From Mikania micrantha (taxonomy: Eukaryota > Streptophyta > Magnoliopsida > Asterales > Asteraceae), in NCBI GenBank assembly GCA_009363875.1, contig CM018691.1, positions 43,273,399 through 43,337,398 on the forward strand: a DNA stretch of 64,000 bases. Direction: 5' to 3'. The position numbers and the translations under genes are program-made. Positions 1 to 13,000 of this stretch are shown here, piece by piece. Below the pieces are notes generated by a model. The model had not been told where the DNA came from and ran no database searches. It saw nothing but the letters and a program-made list of their open reading frames with translations. Numbering within the stretch: position 1 is the first letter of the stretch; each line of letters begins with the position of its first letter.

Positions 1-479
1 GCTTTCCAAAAGTCTACTAGGTCCTCTATCTGGGCAGCCTGTATGCAAATCCTGAAGCCTTAGCTTAAACCTGTTCATCACTTGAGAAAGCATGTAAGAA
101 AACAAAGTCAACACAATAGTTGGTGAGTTCATATAGTTTTTTACTTTAAAAATAGCTTTAACAAACCTCTTTCGGTAAAACCTTAATCTTATTAACTCCA
201 CATGTAATATCCAAATCGGTATGCTTATATATAGGGCATACCCTTGAGTCAAGACTACAACCCGCCTTGACGCCGTCCCACCACGTACTAATTCGCATAT
301 GACACTATTGTTAATAATAATTAAGCATTTTACCTACCTTTCAATCCCGTCCTCGTCATAGCTTTAGAATATCGTTTCAAAGTTTATAAGTCTATAGCAT
401 TCATGTGTATTAGCTTTAATGTAAGTTTAACAAGCATCATAGTTTCACACGTCGTAGTTTAGTTTTCACTAATCTCATG

Positions 480-800
480 TGTGGGTACAGGCCCTGCTCT
501 AGCAGTCGTTTAGCAATCACGTAGCCCACGGCTAGATACAAGCCCTGCTCTAGGAGAAGTTTAGCCATTAAGTATCTCATGATTTAGTTAAGCTTAGTAT
601 CCGAATAGTCTAGCAATTACATGTCTCCTGTACAAGATACAAGCCCTGCTCTAGCAGAAGTTTAGCCATTATGTATCTCATACACAGACACAAGCCATGC
701 ATACACAAATAGTTTACCATTTAAATATCTCATATAAGCAGACACAAGCCCTGCTCTAGCAGAAGTTTAGCAATTACGTGTATCTTATATAAATAACAGC
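480..800. repeat. Degenerate ~60-bp repeats inside the family-1 LTR
   Basis: The phrase ccctgctctagcagaagttt followed by agc(c/a)att and a (t)atctcat or tgtct ending recurs about five times. The corresponding part of the other copy (29285-29760) has the same phrase as gctctg-ctaccagtcgttt, so the array predates the split of the two copies. Confidence 0.7.
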
Positions 801-834
801 TTAGCATCGTCATACAATCATAGTTTCAAGCATG

Positions 835-1300
835 TAGTTTACAACATTAGCATATAGTTGACCATGAAGTTCATAGCATAAGCATCAAGTATGTAGTTTA
901 AGCTTCTAGTTTGTAGCATAAGTATCAAGCATCAAGTTTAAGCATCTAGTTTGTAGCATAAGCATCAAGCATCAAGTTTAAGCATCTAGTTTGTAGCATA
1001 AGCACTAAGCATATAGTTTCAAGCTTCTAGTTTGTAGCATAAGCATCAAGCTTCAAGTTTAAGCATCTAGTTTGTAGCATAAGCATCAAGCATCAAGTTT
1101 AAGCATCTAGTTTGTAGCATAAGCACTAAGCATATAGTTTCAAGCTTCTAGTTTGTAGCATAAGCATCAAGCTTCAAGTTTAAGTATCTAGTTTCTAGCA
1201 TAAGCATCAAGCATCAAGTTTAAGCATCTAGTTTGTAGCATAAGAACTAAGCATATAGTTTCAAGCTACTAGTTTGTAGCATAAGAATCAAGTATAAAGC
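835..1300. repeat. ~40-bp tandem array with 121-bp higher order
   Basis: About eleven units of the type agcatctagtttgtagcata + agcatcaagcatcaagttta. A variant unit containing agcactaagcatatag recurs at about 1001, 1122 and 1243, so three monomers form a 121-bp higher-order unit. The other LTR copy (29770-30060) has only loosely related aagcata(a)agtttca sequence. The expansion is therefore specific to this copy. Confidence 0.85.
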
Positions 1301-1577
1301 TTCTCAAAATAATAGTTTCCAAGCATAAGCTTTATTGTAAGCATCATGATTATGTTTAAGAGCATTAAAGAACATTTCAATAATTTCTTAAAATGTTTAA
1401 CATGCTTCTCAGTCCCGAAGTATAACAAATAAGTTTGAAAAGGGACAAATGAACTCACCTGGTGTCCGTAGTGGTTGACTAAACCAAACAAGAATACATG
1501 CGCTCGTTGTTGTGTTCGGTGTTCTATTCACGATCCTATATTTATTTCACAGAGTTTGTAGCTGATGGGTTGTAAAA

Positions 1578-2630
1578 AACATCCGGTTTTTAAATAATTT
1601 AAGTCGATTTTAAGTTGTAAATACGTCGATTTTGTTTATAATACATTTTATGGTATTTACAGGATTGTCGAATGAAATGAGCGGAAATCGAGTTCTAAAC
1701 CCGAAGGAATCGAGCCCGTTTGAAATCAAGAGAAAAAGGCAAGTTTTAATCATTCTGCTACTGTCGCGGTACGCGAAGAAGAAGAAATAAACCAAAGCGG
1801 TACGCGAAGGATTTCGGGAGTTCCCCGCTTGTTTTGTACATCGCGGTACGCGATATTGTCGTGTGATCTTTAGCATTAGGGTTTTCATAGTAACTACTCG
1901 GGAGGATTGGTTAATTGAAAGACTTAGTGTTATTGTCATTTCGTGTCAAATTAGACATTCTAAGATTACTCCTTGCATTTTTGGTGTATTGGAATGAGAA
2001 AATCAGGAATGTGATTTGTTCATTTGAGTACAAAGTTTTGTTGGAAATATCCGGGAGGTGATTCATCTAACAAGTGTGTTTAGTGCAAGATTAGGTTGTC
2101 TTATTTGGTTACATTTGGTAATTAATCCAGAATACATTAGGTTACTTATATTTTACTGTTTAAGATCCTAGTTCCATCATATCAAACAAATTCAATAGTG
2201 TCAATAATCACAAACATGGATTCTACCTAAGTAGAGTTTTAGGTTTTTCTAAAATTGTAAATCATTTCTTTTAATTAAATTCATTAATCTATTTTAGGGT
2301 TTTAATATTAGTTGAACTTCCTTTTTCTAATTTAATTAGGATAATTAGTTTAATTGATTTTCATTTTTGCTCAAAACCCCCCTCTTTGTTTTAAATCATT
2401 TTCTAATCTTGTTTCGTTAAGTCAGTGTCTCGTGGGTTCGATATCCGGACTTTCATTAGTTATTCTACAATTGATAGGTACTCTTGCCTGTCATAGTGGT
2501 TTAGTTTAGAATTTTCGGTTTTAACTTGTTATAATTAAGTCAAGTCTAGGTTAGTGTTTGTAGTTGATTTATTAGACCACTTTTGGGGACATCACTAGCT
2601 TATAAGTATAAATCACGGTTTGTTTGTGTG
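1578..2630. other. ~1.05-kb segment absent from the second family-1 LTR
   Basis: The two family-1 copies are collinear up to about 1575 / 30325 and again from gttagtcctaaatttgacta (2640 / 30370). The segment between them exists only here. It contains the block of gcggtacgcgaag motifs (about 1765-1850) also seen in other LTR families of the window. Either an insertion here or a deletion in the other copy; I see no duplication at the edges. No gene recognised. Confidence 0.6.
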
Positions 2631-2924
2631 CGTGTTGTGTTAGTCCTAAATTTGACTAACACTCACGAGTCTTATTCATTATTCGGCCAGGAATTCAGAA
2701 TGTGGTATAAGAAAATATTGAGTTTCTTTGATTCTACTGTAAATTCTCAATTTAAAATTTAGTTCAAAAGTTATAACCTCTAATCAAAACTTTAAGTATT
2801 CATTTGCTTTGACTAATCACTTATCACCACATTTGTAACACTTAAACGATAACGCGAGCGTACAATTATCATTAATTACAGTCATTCATTCGCTTATTTC
2901 CTTACCCGCTTAAATTCATTAGGC

Positions 2925-3140
2925 TGTATAATCTTTTGGGCCTACTTAGATGTAAAGGGGCTGAAAAATATGTTGGGCCCTATTATTTATGTGGGCCGAA
3001 TGTCCAGATTTTGGGCCGGTAATACTTGAGTCCTGTAAGTAGTGTGGGCCGATTGGGCCAAATAGTTAAACTAGGTTGTTGGGCCAATGCACAAATTTTT
3101 TTAGGCCGAAGGCTTTGGGCCACCACCTACTTAGTTCTTG
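2925..3140. repeat. Cluster of gggcc motifs in LTR leader
   Basis: About ten copies of TGGGCC or GGGCC(A/G) in about 210 bases, often followed by gaa. The matching part of the other copy (30640-31000) keeps the same density with different spacing. On the LTR sense strand these read GGCCCA, the form of plant site-II/TCP boxes. Confidence 0.6.
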
Positions 3141-3159
3141 GCCAATCACTTGAGCGGGA

Positions 3160-3710
3160 GTCTGAGAGAATCAAGGTTCCAGTGAAGCTATTCATCTCCT
3201 TGACCAGGGTTCGGCTAGCTAAGCTGAGCAGGGAAAGTTCGTCAATTGTGTGGGGTTCGTGGCTGAAGGCCGCATGTAGGTTCGTTGGTCATGGCTCGTC
3301 GAAGGTTCGGTGCTACTGATTCGTGGGTTCCAGCTCGTGGTTGTACCCAGATTCGGCAGACATGTTGAAGGTTCGTGAGTATTACCAAGGTTAGGGAGAT
3401 CTGGGTTCACAGCCGAAGGTTCGGTTAGGGTTCGCCATCCATACTGCATGGTTCGTCTGTGATTCTATGTTCGTGAGGCCTCAGGGTTCGGTGAAGTCAC
3501 TATGATTCGTCTGGTCATCAAGGGTTCAACAACAAGCATACAGGGTTCGCCTATGATGTAACAGGTTTGGTGGTAGGTGAAACCCAACAAGGTTTGGCCC
3601 ACAGAAGCCACGGGTTCCGCTGTGTTTTGCACATGTTCGGCCGAAGTATTGCAGGTTCGGTCGTAGTCCCTCGAACCTGTACATCATTAACATGCCCTGA
3701 TATAGGACCA
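3160..3710. repeat. ggttcg motif array in family-1 LTR
   Basis: ggttcg (or cgaacc) recurs roughly every 20-40 bases, often as aaggttcg(g/t) or gggttcg. The second copy has the same kind of array at 31060-31520 although intervening bases differ widely. Short ORFs here (3026, 3219, 3526) are by-products of the repeat. Confidence 0.65.
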
Positions 3711-4060
3711 CATGGCTACTAGGGTGTGGGGGTGCAACCGTAGACCCTCATTCGGTTATAAAGTGTGTGTGTATAGGTCATGTACCGGTTTCATGCTTTG
3801 GTCGAAAAACAAGCATAAAACCCTAATTTCTCAGGCTATTACGCATCTATACCTAGAAAATGGCTGGATGAAACCCCATATCTGTTGTACTTCCTTGTAG
3901 AGAATGATGAGAGCTTCGCGTGGACACCAAGAATGCGCGATTTCACCAAGAAATGACCAAGATATTGAGATTTGAAGGTGGAAACTTAGTGAGAGGGGTG
4001 AGGGTTGCGAGTGTAGAGAGAGAGGGTTTGTGTAAAATGAATTAAATGCTATCAATTGGT

Positions 4061-4070
4061 GTTTAAATAC
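4061..4070 (-). promoter_or_regulatory. TATA-like box of family-1 LTR
   Basis: Minus strand GTATTTAAAC, followed by a pyrimidine-rich stretch (tctctctctctaca type) as in plant LTR start regions. The solo copy has GGTATATAAA at the same place (31931-31940), and the 5' end of element A has tctatataac at 8404-8413. Confidence 0.5.
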
Positions 4071-4871
4071 CCCGAGGGTATTCGGGTTCGTTTCGATTGC
4101 TCGGCTCGCGTTTTCATCGTGTTTCCAGCACTTTACACGCGTGTTTTATAAATTAAATAAAAGAATTTATTTTAGGATGTTTCGAAAGTGATTATTATTA
4201 GAAATTATTTTAAATATCGTAATCTTTAAATTATTTATTGTAATATATTATTTTTACTCGTTTCATAAATACTTTCGCGTATGGAGGTATATAAATTTGA
4301 AATAGTTCCTTTTTAATTTATTTCTGATGAGTTTCAAAATTGTAAAACAGGAAATATTTTATTTCCATAAATTTATTGTCGTTCGTTTCGTTTTGGTTTC
4401 CGTTTCCATTTCGTCAGAACACGACGCCATTGCGCGTATTCGTTCGAATCGTCATTCGAACGAACACGACGATGGTTTGGCTTTCCAACTTTTGTTTTCT
4501 ACTTTTCAGTCATTATTTCAGAACGTTAAACTTTCAGAATCATTCGTACAGATCGTCACCTACATGAATAATTCGTCTGTTTAGCATTCGGTAACAACAA
4601 CCGTTATGGTTTTGTTTTGTTTAACCTCACATACCTTTATACATACTAGCATCAAATCAAGTATCTGTTTGTCAATTATGTGTTTTCTGGTATGTTTCTG
4701 ACTGTTATACCCTAAGGTTTTAATCAGATTTTCAGAAATTACATAATAGTTTCATGTCAAGCATTATGTATAAATAGCATGAACATAGTTTCTCATAATG
4801 TGTACCTGAGTTACTGTGTAAGTGACTGTAGCGATCACTGTTCCGACAACGTGTCCGGCACTAATGTTACA

Positions 4872-7031
4872 GCTGATGAACCTTACACAAGTTCATATTT
4901 TTCTCCTCGAATAAATGGTGTATGGACCTTCATAGTTGTCACTTCTCTTAAAGAAGATAAGAAACCTATGTCTTCCTACTTCATATTCTTGAAGAAAATG
5001 GCAAGCTAGTCTGGGGGAAACTTAAATATAATTAATCTTCATAGAAAAAGTCATAACCCCATACAAAAAGATCAAAGCTTCTTATAAGAGACTGAAAAAC
5101 CTTATGCAAGAGCTTAAACTTAAGATTAGTGTACGACTTTACACATCACAATTACAAGTTCCCTACACACTATCTATAAATCCCAATTCAAGAGTTCCAG
5201 CTTACTCAAAAGTTAGAACATATAAAGCTTAACTTTGTCGCTAAAGAATGAAATCTTTAGTAGAGATAAGGAACTTCCACGAAATCATAAAATCTTCTTT
5301 TGGCATCTTTCATACTTGTTATTTATTCTAAATAAAACATTGGTCTACCAATGAAATTCTTGTTTTTCTATTGTATACTCTAAAAGAAGAGGTGTGCCTT
5401 TTAAAGGAGGCTCAAATTCACATCAAAGAGGCTCGAACCTCAAAATTTCTCTTCGAACATGCTATAACCCCACACATGAGTTTCAGGAAGTCCAATGCAA
5501 GATCTCTGAAAAGCTTTATTCAAGAATTTTAAAACCATTACCTTCTCCCGAAAAGGAGAAATCCATACATAGATGTCATGATCCAAAGTTTCCTAGAGAA
5601 AAAAGATGAGCACTTTACACATGGTTTGGCAAAGGTATCGGCTGAATAGGCTTCCACATGGCCGAAAACCATACTCTATATGTATTTTCGCATCAACCAT
5701 GAATGGAATCTATTCACAGGCCTTAGTGGACTTTCTCATCATATAAGGAGATGATTGTCAGATGGTCGGGCTAAAGGACGTTTTAATAATCATCAAATCC
5801 CTATTTACAACATAACAAACTTGTTACCCGTCAAATGGTTTTCTCAACTAAATGAAGACTTCATAGAGCTTGAGCCTTATGTTCATGAATACTTGCACTT
5901 ACAAAGGGTCAACCGGGTGCCAAGGCAAACGTTGTGCAAAAATAAATTGATCGTAGAGCTTCGTTAATGAATACGGAAGACCAAGAAATTCCAAGTCTTA
6001 CTTATGAGATACAACGAAGTACTCCTTACCTTTCACAAGTTCAATATCACTAAGACATGTTAGCAACATTGAATTGGGGGACTGGCATGGTGCAACACCA
6101 TGATAAGAGGCTTATGCCCTTCTGGCACGATTGTATTTTGAGGCTAACAAGATAGGTGGCAAGGCATCCGAAACGTTTTCACAAATCAGGATATCGTTGC
6201 AAGAGTATGATTTGTCAGTCACTTCATTATATTTATCGAGGACAACAGATGCCTACCAACGCTCATCGCAACCGTAAGATTTATCATTTACCAAGAATAA
6301 CCACACATGTTGTTGTCTATATTATTCAAGTTAAAAGCAACCACATTTTAAAGAAATAAGCTCTGTCAAAGGGCTCCATCAAACTTAAGGACTTCGTTAA
6401 ACAGAAAAGTTCAACATATAACTCTCACAGTAAACCCAGGGGTAGAGTTCAAGAGATTATTTACCGCTTTATTTGGACGATGGGTCTGAACTGTGACTGG
6501 ATGCCTATGTTCTACATGTTAGAGAAACCTTTATATCTTCACAAACTAGATGAATTCCATGCTGATTATTAATGGAAAAACGACCCCAAGAATCATATAT
6601 CTACAAGATTGAATTGTGACCACGAGATTCAAGTACACATAAAATATTGCTTGATGTATCGAAGCCCCTTTTATCAGCCATAGTAAACACACCCTCATAA
6701 CAAGCATGAAGAGAGTTGCTTATGAAATCTTTCAAGTAAGATGATCATGGTCGAATGAACAAACTCATCCTTACAGGATTTGAAGAACTGTCAAATCTTG
6801 GCAACTATATGAATTAACACCCATGGTGGGTGTGAGAAACTAATGGTGGATCATCATGTCACTTAAACAATATTGGAACAGAAGAGGAAATATGAGGTCC
6901 TGAAGACTATACACCTTTTAACGTTAAATAAGGTTGTTCAAGACACTAAAGGAAAAGACACTTCACGAACAACAGAATGAATGAGTCTAGCATAACATAG
7001 TCTTAACTATATTGTACTAGACTGGGGGACA
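4872..7031 (+). mobile_element. Decayed internal 3' end of LTR element E
   Basis: No readable domain remains; ORFs are 60-80 codons and unrelated to each other. Landmarks are the purine-rich phrases tctgggggaa (5009), ttgggggact (6075) and actgggggac (7021). The last directly precedes a TG-start LTR and looks like a polypurine tract. The G-rich tract followed by TGTTGGG is typical of the Tat group of Ty3/gypsy, but the class is an inference. The left part abuts the family-1 LTR end at 4871. Confidence 0.45.
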
Positions 7032-7663
7032 TGTTGGGCTAACCCCTTGAGTGGGAAAGCCCAATTCTGACAAGCCAGCTAGGATTGGGCCCAAACACCT
7101 TCTTATATAAGAAGATCTTTTCCACTAAAAGAGGGGGTGATATGAATAACATCTATCCTTTCTCCACAAGGCATTTCTCTCTACAAGATAGTTTCCATCA
7201 GATGGTGGATGCTTTTTCCACCTCCTGACACTCACATAAACTATTTTAACAAACCCCCTGCATTGTTTGCGCACACATGCACGAGGGGCCATGATGGAAA
7301 TGATGATAGACAAATCTGAGCCGGAGGATTATCCCTCTTCACGTTGCAACTAAGTCCCTTACAGCTCACGGTGGGGATTTTGGCTTCAACAACAATGAAC
7401 CGAAATAGACTAAAATCATAAATCTTAATCAAAATCGAACTCGGAAAATACTTCGTTGGTCTAAGTCCAATGATACTAAGAGCACATTGAGACCCTTTAT
7501 AGCTATGGATTGAACTCAAGAACTAACCGTTATTGTTCTTCACTTAAAGATTGTTCTTCACTCAAACTCCATCGATTCGAGACAATGCCAGGAAGTTATT
7601 AAATGTAATAGAAATGTTTTCAATGTTGAATCAAAATACATATGAAACCCGGGAGCTTACAAT
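7032..7663 (+). mobile_element. Left part of the 3' LTR of element E
   Basis: Starts TGTTGGGCTAACCCC right after the G-rich tract and has a clear TATA box (cttatataagaag, about 7102-7114). The LTR is interrupted at 7664-7668 by element A. The sequence resumes after A at 16590, but its true right end is not recognisable. Short ORFs (7125, 7241) have no family resemblance. Confidence 0.5.
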
Positions 7664-7668
7664 CATTG

Positions 7669-8575
7669 TGTAACATTAGTGCCGGAATCGTACCGGAATA
7701 GTGATCTTAAATAGTAACATGAACGGTACTCAGGTATGAACTATATACATTTCAGTGTATTTCATATTCATATCAATTATCATTTTCATTTGATGTTGTC
7801 ATATAGAAAACTCAGAACTGTCTTAGAGAAACAAAGTACATAACTATGGTTTATTAGTCAAATAATCATCTGGCAACAAAGAACCATCATGTGATTATGT
7901 GTTACGATTTTATTATGTATAAACGTATGTGAGGATTTATAAACAAAACAACACGAATATTGTTACATGAATGCTAAATCGACGGATTACTCGTATAGGT
8001 AACGATTTGTACGAATACATCTGAAGGTTTAACGTTCTGAATAATATTCGATAATTAGAAAACAATATTGGAAAGTATAGTTATCGTCGTGTTTGAACGG
8101 GTGATGATTCAAATGAAAACGCGCGATAACTGTATGATCTAATTTTAAACAATAAAAGTTAATGAATTTAAATATAAACTAAAGATATTTAGTTAATTTA
8201 CTAGGAATAAACACTAAAAATAAATCCATAAATCCTATTTTATAAGCCGTGTCGTTTCATCGCGGAAATCACAAGAAACCGAAGTTGTACGCGAAACCGA
8301 ACGAGACCGAACACCCGGGCATGTGAAGTCTTTTATTATGGCATTTAATTTCCATAACTTTCACCAACAACCTCCTTCTCTCTCTCTACTCGTCACCTCT
8401 CTCTCTATATAACAACTCTACTTCTCTCTAAAATATCTAGATCATCTCTCAACCGATTCAAGTGATTCTTCGCTGAAAACGACCACCTCTTCACGAAGAA
8501 CACGAAAGTAGAAGGGATCTAGTCTTTCATCCAACAAATTCGAGGTAAATTTCAGTTTAAGTTTTGGTTTTAATA
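7669..8575 (+). mobile_element. 5' LTR-like segment of element A (family-1 type, truncated)
   Basis: Matches the reverse complement of 4000-4871 throughout: start tgtaacattagtgccgg, then gctaaatcgacgg, gtttaacgttctga, cgtcgtgtt and a TATA region. It lacks the roughly 3-4 kb that family-1 LTRs carry after the TATA region and runs straight into the gag leader. The right limit is approximate; the primer site is missing. Confidence 0.65.
8404..8413 (+). promoter_or_regulatory. TATA box of element A 5' segment
   Basis: tctatataac after a ct-rich run. It lies at the same relative place as the TATA boxes of the two family-1 LTRs. Confidence 0.5.
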
Positions 8576-8810
8576 AGTGTCACACACTCATTACGCGCAA
8601 CACATAGAACTTAATATTGTGATACTAGCATACATGATCGTACACACTCTCATTACGCACACTATGGCAAATGGCGACATCAACGTCACCGCATGTGACT
8701 GCACATGACAAGGAGGAGCCGATAGCTCTACATGTTTCCTTTCAGTACCTACCACACACACTACATTAGTCATTGCGCAAACACTAACACTTATTCTCGT
8801 TGTGAAGATC

Positions 8811-10060
8811 ATGGCTGGAAGACGTGGAGGACGCAGAAACCCGGGCGGACGTGGAAACATCAACCTGACCCAGCTGAACTGAACGCACCCATCAACGAGC
8901 GAGTTGAGGAGGCGCTTGCTGCACGGGAAGCTACCCATAATCAACCCCCACTGAACCAAGGTGATGAAATCCTTTTCATATTCTCCTTGCATCACAATCA
9001 ATCACTTCCAATACAACACGTTTAACGATATTGAATCCAACTCTATTCTTGCATATTTCAGGAGCAAATCCTAACCCTCCTCTCTAAATGTTCAAGATGT
9101 TTCTGGATTGTAAAGCCCACTCCTTCAGCGGCACTGAGGGTGCCGTTGGACTATTACGCTAGATAGAGAAGGCAGAGTCGGCCTTCGCTCTGAGCAACTG
9201 CAGGAACGAAGACAGGGTCAAGTTTGCTGCTGGATTTCCTTTGAGGGAGTTGCCCTCACGTGGTGGAATGCTAATGTGCAAAACCTAGGGCTCGATGCGG
9301 CCAACGCCCTACTTTGGGACGACTTTAAGAGGATGTTAAAACGCGAATATTTTCCTTGTGGTGAAGTGCAGAAGCTAGAAATGGAATTCTGGAACCACAA
9401 GGTAATTGGTTCCGAGGTTGAGGCTTACAATACCAGGTCGTATGAACTGGCAAATCTGTGCCCAAAAATGGCAATCCCACCTTTAAAAAACATAGAGAAG
9501 TACATTGAGGGACTACCACCTCAAATTCAAGGCATGGTACTCTCTGCTGATCCCATCACCATGCAAGAAGCCGTGCGACTAACTCACAAGCTCACCGATT
9601 CAGTTGTCGCACAAGGACTATTACCACCATGTGGTGCTATGACCACAACCAATGTCAAGAACAAACGCAAATGGGATGACACCCTGACCAAGACTTCCAC
9701 TCTGCAACCACCACCACAGCAACGTAAGTTTGGGTCATCTCAGGCTTACGCACCACCTATCGCAACCATCCTGAACCAAGGAGGCTATGCAGGAAAAAAA
9801 CCCAAATGCCACAAGTGCAACTTCCACCATGCACAGGGTCAATGTGGCCGCTTTCAATGTCAGTGCTGTGGAAAAGGGGACATGCAGCCAAACACTGTCG
9901 GGGTGAACTGCTTGCAAAGACCCCACAGCCACAACAACAACAACAACAACTTGAAGCACCAAAGGGTTGCTTCGAATGTGGAAAACCAGGGCACTTCAAG
10001 AAGGACTGCCCACACCTGAAAAACAACAACAACAACCAACAGAACAACAACAATGGGAAC
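8811..10060 (+). pseudogene. Element A gag (capsid and zinc knuckles), broken
   Basis: The start ATG at 8811 begins MAGRRGGRRNPGGRGN, a basic glycine-arginine leader usual in this lineage. The frame shifts near 8868, runs to a stop at 9025, is broken again across 9026-9275 (several stops), then continues 9276-9880 through the capsid region (KLEMEFWNHK, YIEGLPPQIQGM). Three CCHC-like fingers follow; the first is CHKCNFHHAQGQC. A frameshift near 9880 lies in the second. The third is CFECGKPGHFKKDC (CX2CX4HX4C), just after a (CAA)n run coding glutamine/asparagine. Gag normally packages the element RNA; this copy cannot make it intact. Antisense ORFs here are shadows. Confidence 0.8.
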
Positions 10061-13000
10061 AACGACACGAGGGAGCGAGCCTTTGTTATTAGGGCCAAGG
10101 AGGCCAGGAGGGATCCCAACCTTGCAACAGGTGCGTATCTCCTTAACAATAATTATGCTTATGTACTGTTTGATACTGGAGCTCAGAGAAGCTTTGTATC
10201 TAAGGATTTTAGTGAGATACTTGCCATAACCCCAACACCCTTAGAGGTTGAATACACAGTAGAGCTAGCTGATGGTAAATTAACTGTGACAAAGCACATT
10301 CTGAAAGAATGCACACTAGAGCTAGCAAACCAAAAATTTAAGATTGACCTCATGCCAGTTACACTAGGCAGTTTGGATGTCATAGTGGGCATGGATTGGT
10401 TGTCTGAAAACCAAGCTGAGATCATTTGCCACGACAAGATTGTGTGCATACCTCTCCCTAGCGGAGAAACTCTAGAGATTAAGGGCGAAAGGAGTGACAC
10501 TCCTCTGAACATCATCTCGTGCATGAAATCTCACAAATGCCTATGAAAAGGATACACAACCATATTGGCGCTTATCACTGACAAGACTGAAGAGGAGAAG
10601 AGAATCGAAGACATCCCAGTCTTATGCGACTATCCCGACGTATTCCCTGAGGATCTACTAGGACTACCACCACCTCGGCAAGTGGAGTTCCGCATAGATC
10701 TTGCACCGGGTGCAGCACCAATCGCACGAGCACCTTACCGAATTGCACCTTCAGAGATGTAGGAACTGTCCACTCAACTCCAGGAATTGTTGGACAGGGG
10801 TTTCATTAGACCAAGCTTATCACCTTGGGGAGCTCCGGTCTTATTCGTAAAGAAGAAGGATGGCACGTTTCGTATGTGCATCGACTATCGTGAGCTAAAC
10901 AAAGTAGCTATCAAGAAACGTTACCCCTTACCTCGGATTGATGATCTGTTCGATCAACTGCAAGGATCAAGTTACTACTCTAAGATCGACTTGCGATCTG
11001 GATACCACCAGCTGAGGACTCAAGAAGAGGATATCCCCAAGACAGCTTTTCGCACTCGGTATGGCCATTATGAGTTCTTCGTTATGCTGTTTGGGCTGAC
11101 AAACGCACCTGCAGTGTTCATGGATCTCATGAATAGAGTGTGCAAACCTTACCTGGATAAGTTCATCATTGTCTTCATTGATGATATTTTTATCTACTCC
11201 AAAACCAAGGAAGAACACAAAGAGCATCTTCAATTGGCTCTTGAACTGCTACGGAAAGAGAAGTTGTACGCTAAACTCTCAAAGTGCGACTTCTGGATTC
11301 GAGAAGTCCAATTTTTGGGACATGTTGTTAATGAACAAGGGATTCATGTGGATAAATCTAAGATAGAGGCAATCAAGGACTAGGAAGCACCAAAGATCCC
11401 AACTTAGGTGCGAAAATTCCTAGGATTGGCCGGCTATTATCGACGGTTTATTGAGGGGTTTTCCAAGATAGCCCAACCACTCACAGCTCTCACCCATAAG
11501 GACAAGAAATATCTCTGGACTGACAAACAAGAAGCTAGATTCCAACTTCTCAAGCAGAAGCTCCGTAGTGCACCCATCTTATCACTTCCTGATGGAACGG
11601 ATGACTTCGTAGTGTATTGCGATGCCTCAATACAAGGACTTGGTTGCGTGCTGACGCAGCGAGAGAAAGTGATCGCATATGCTTCCCAACAACTGAAAGT
11701 CCACGAGAAGAACTAAACCACCCACTACTTAGAACTTGGAGCCTTGATATTTGCACTCAATATCTGGAGACACTACCTGTATGGTACAAAGTGTACAATA
11801 TACACTGATCACAAGAGTCTCCAACACATATTCGAGCAAAAGGAACTAAACATCCGACAAAGTCGCTGGCTCGAGCTTCTAAACGACTATGAGTGTTTTA
11901 TCAAGTATCACCCAGGGTAGGCCAATGTGGTGGCCGATGCCTTGAGTCAGAAAAACACCTCGAAACCCAAGAGGGTACAAGCATTACAACTCACCATTCA
12001 TCCCAATATCCCTAAACAAATACGCGTGGAGGCACTTAAAACAGAAAACTTATTGGCAGAGTCCCTAAGGGGAATGGAGCAACAACTTAAAGAAAAAGGC
12101 GATGATTTACATTATTTCATGGAACGCGTCTAGGTTCCACAACATGGAAACCTACGTGACCTTGTGATGGACGAGGCTCACAAATCCTGATATTCCATTC
12201 ACCCTGGATCTGATAAGATGTATCACGATCTGAATGTACTTTACTGGTGACCGCACATGAAAGCCAACATCGCTTCCTACGTAGGCAAATGCTTGACTTG
12301 TGCCAAAGTCAAGATCGAGTACCAGAAACCCTCTGGATTACTCACACAACCTGAGATCCCCATATGGAAATGGGAAAAAATCTCCATGGATTTCATTACA
12401 AAATTACCCCAAACACCTAGTGGATGTGACACTATTTGGGTAATTGTGGACCAACTAACCAAGTCAGCACATTTCCTTGCGATCAAGGAAAATGAAAAAA
12501 TGGAAAAACTAGACAGGATCTATGTCAAGGAAGTAGTCTCACGACATGGAGTGCCGATCTCCATCATCTTAGATCGAGATGTCAGATTCACTTCTAACTT
12601 CTGGAAATCATTGCAAAAGTCGCTTGGCACGCGGTTGGATATGAGTACAGCATACCACCCACTAACTGATGGCCAGAGCGAACGCACAATACAAACACTC
12701 AAAGACATGCTACGAGTGCGCGTAGCAGACTTCGGAAACGGTTGGGAAACTCACCTACCGTTAGTGGAGTTTTCATACAACAAGAGCTATCATACGAGCA
12801 TAAAGGCAGCGCCTTTTGAGGCACTCTATGGCTGGAAATACCGATCACCCATCTGCTGGGCGGAAGTGGTCAACAGTCAGCTCACTGGCCCGGAACTTGT
12901 GCATGAAATAACAGAGAAAATCATGCAAATTAGAAACCGTATTGCAGCAGCTCACGATCGTTAAAAGAGCTATGCCGACAAACGCTGAAAACCTCTCGAA

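Larger units (their letters stand above)
1..4871 (-). mobile_element. Family-1 long LTR, cut by the window start
   Basis: Aligns by eye along its length with 28804-32728, a copy whose two ends are defined by a target duplication. On that basis about 284 bases are missing to the left. The right end reads, on the minus strand, TGTAACATTAGTGCCGG. Element A begins with the same start in plus orientation, so this LTR is read right to left. A TATA-like box at 4061-4070 gives a U3 of about 0.8 kb and an unusually long transcribed part (about 4 kb). No polypurine tract or primer site lies beside 4871, so it is either a solo LTR or the 5' LTR of an element outside the window. ORFs inside it are not coding. 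Confidence 0.8.

Noticed and set aside
835..1300. Regular short repeats that at first sight resemble a CRISPR array
   Set aside because: Units are contiguous and similar throughout with no unique spacers, and the DNA is a plant LTR.
3026..4055. ORFs of 61-97 codons around the ggttcg array
   Set aside because: They lie inside a non-coding LTR and follow the repeat; the matching ORFs are absent in the second copy.
4779..6359. ORFs of 60-76 codons in the element E remnant (4779, 5394, 5755, 6156)
   Set aside because: Different frames, no shared domain, and they lie in the non-coding tail before a polypurine tract. I could not identify any protein.
9735..10524. Antisense ORFs of 75-130 codons
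   Set aside because: Shadows of the gag-protease frame of element A.
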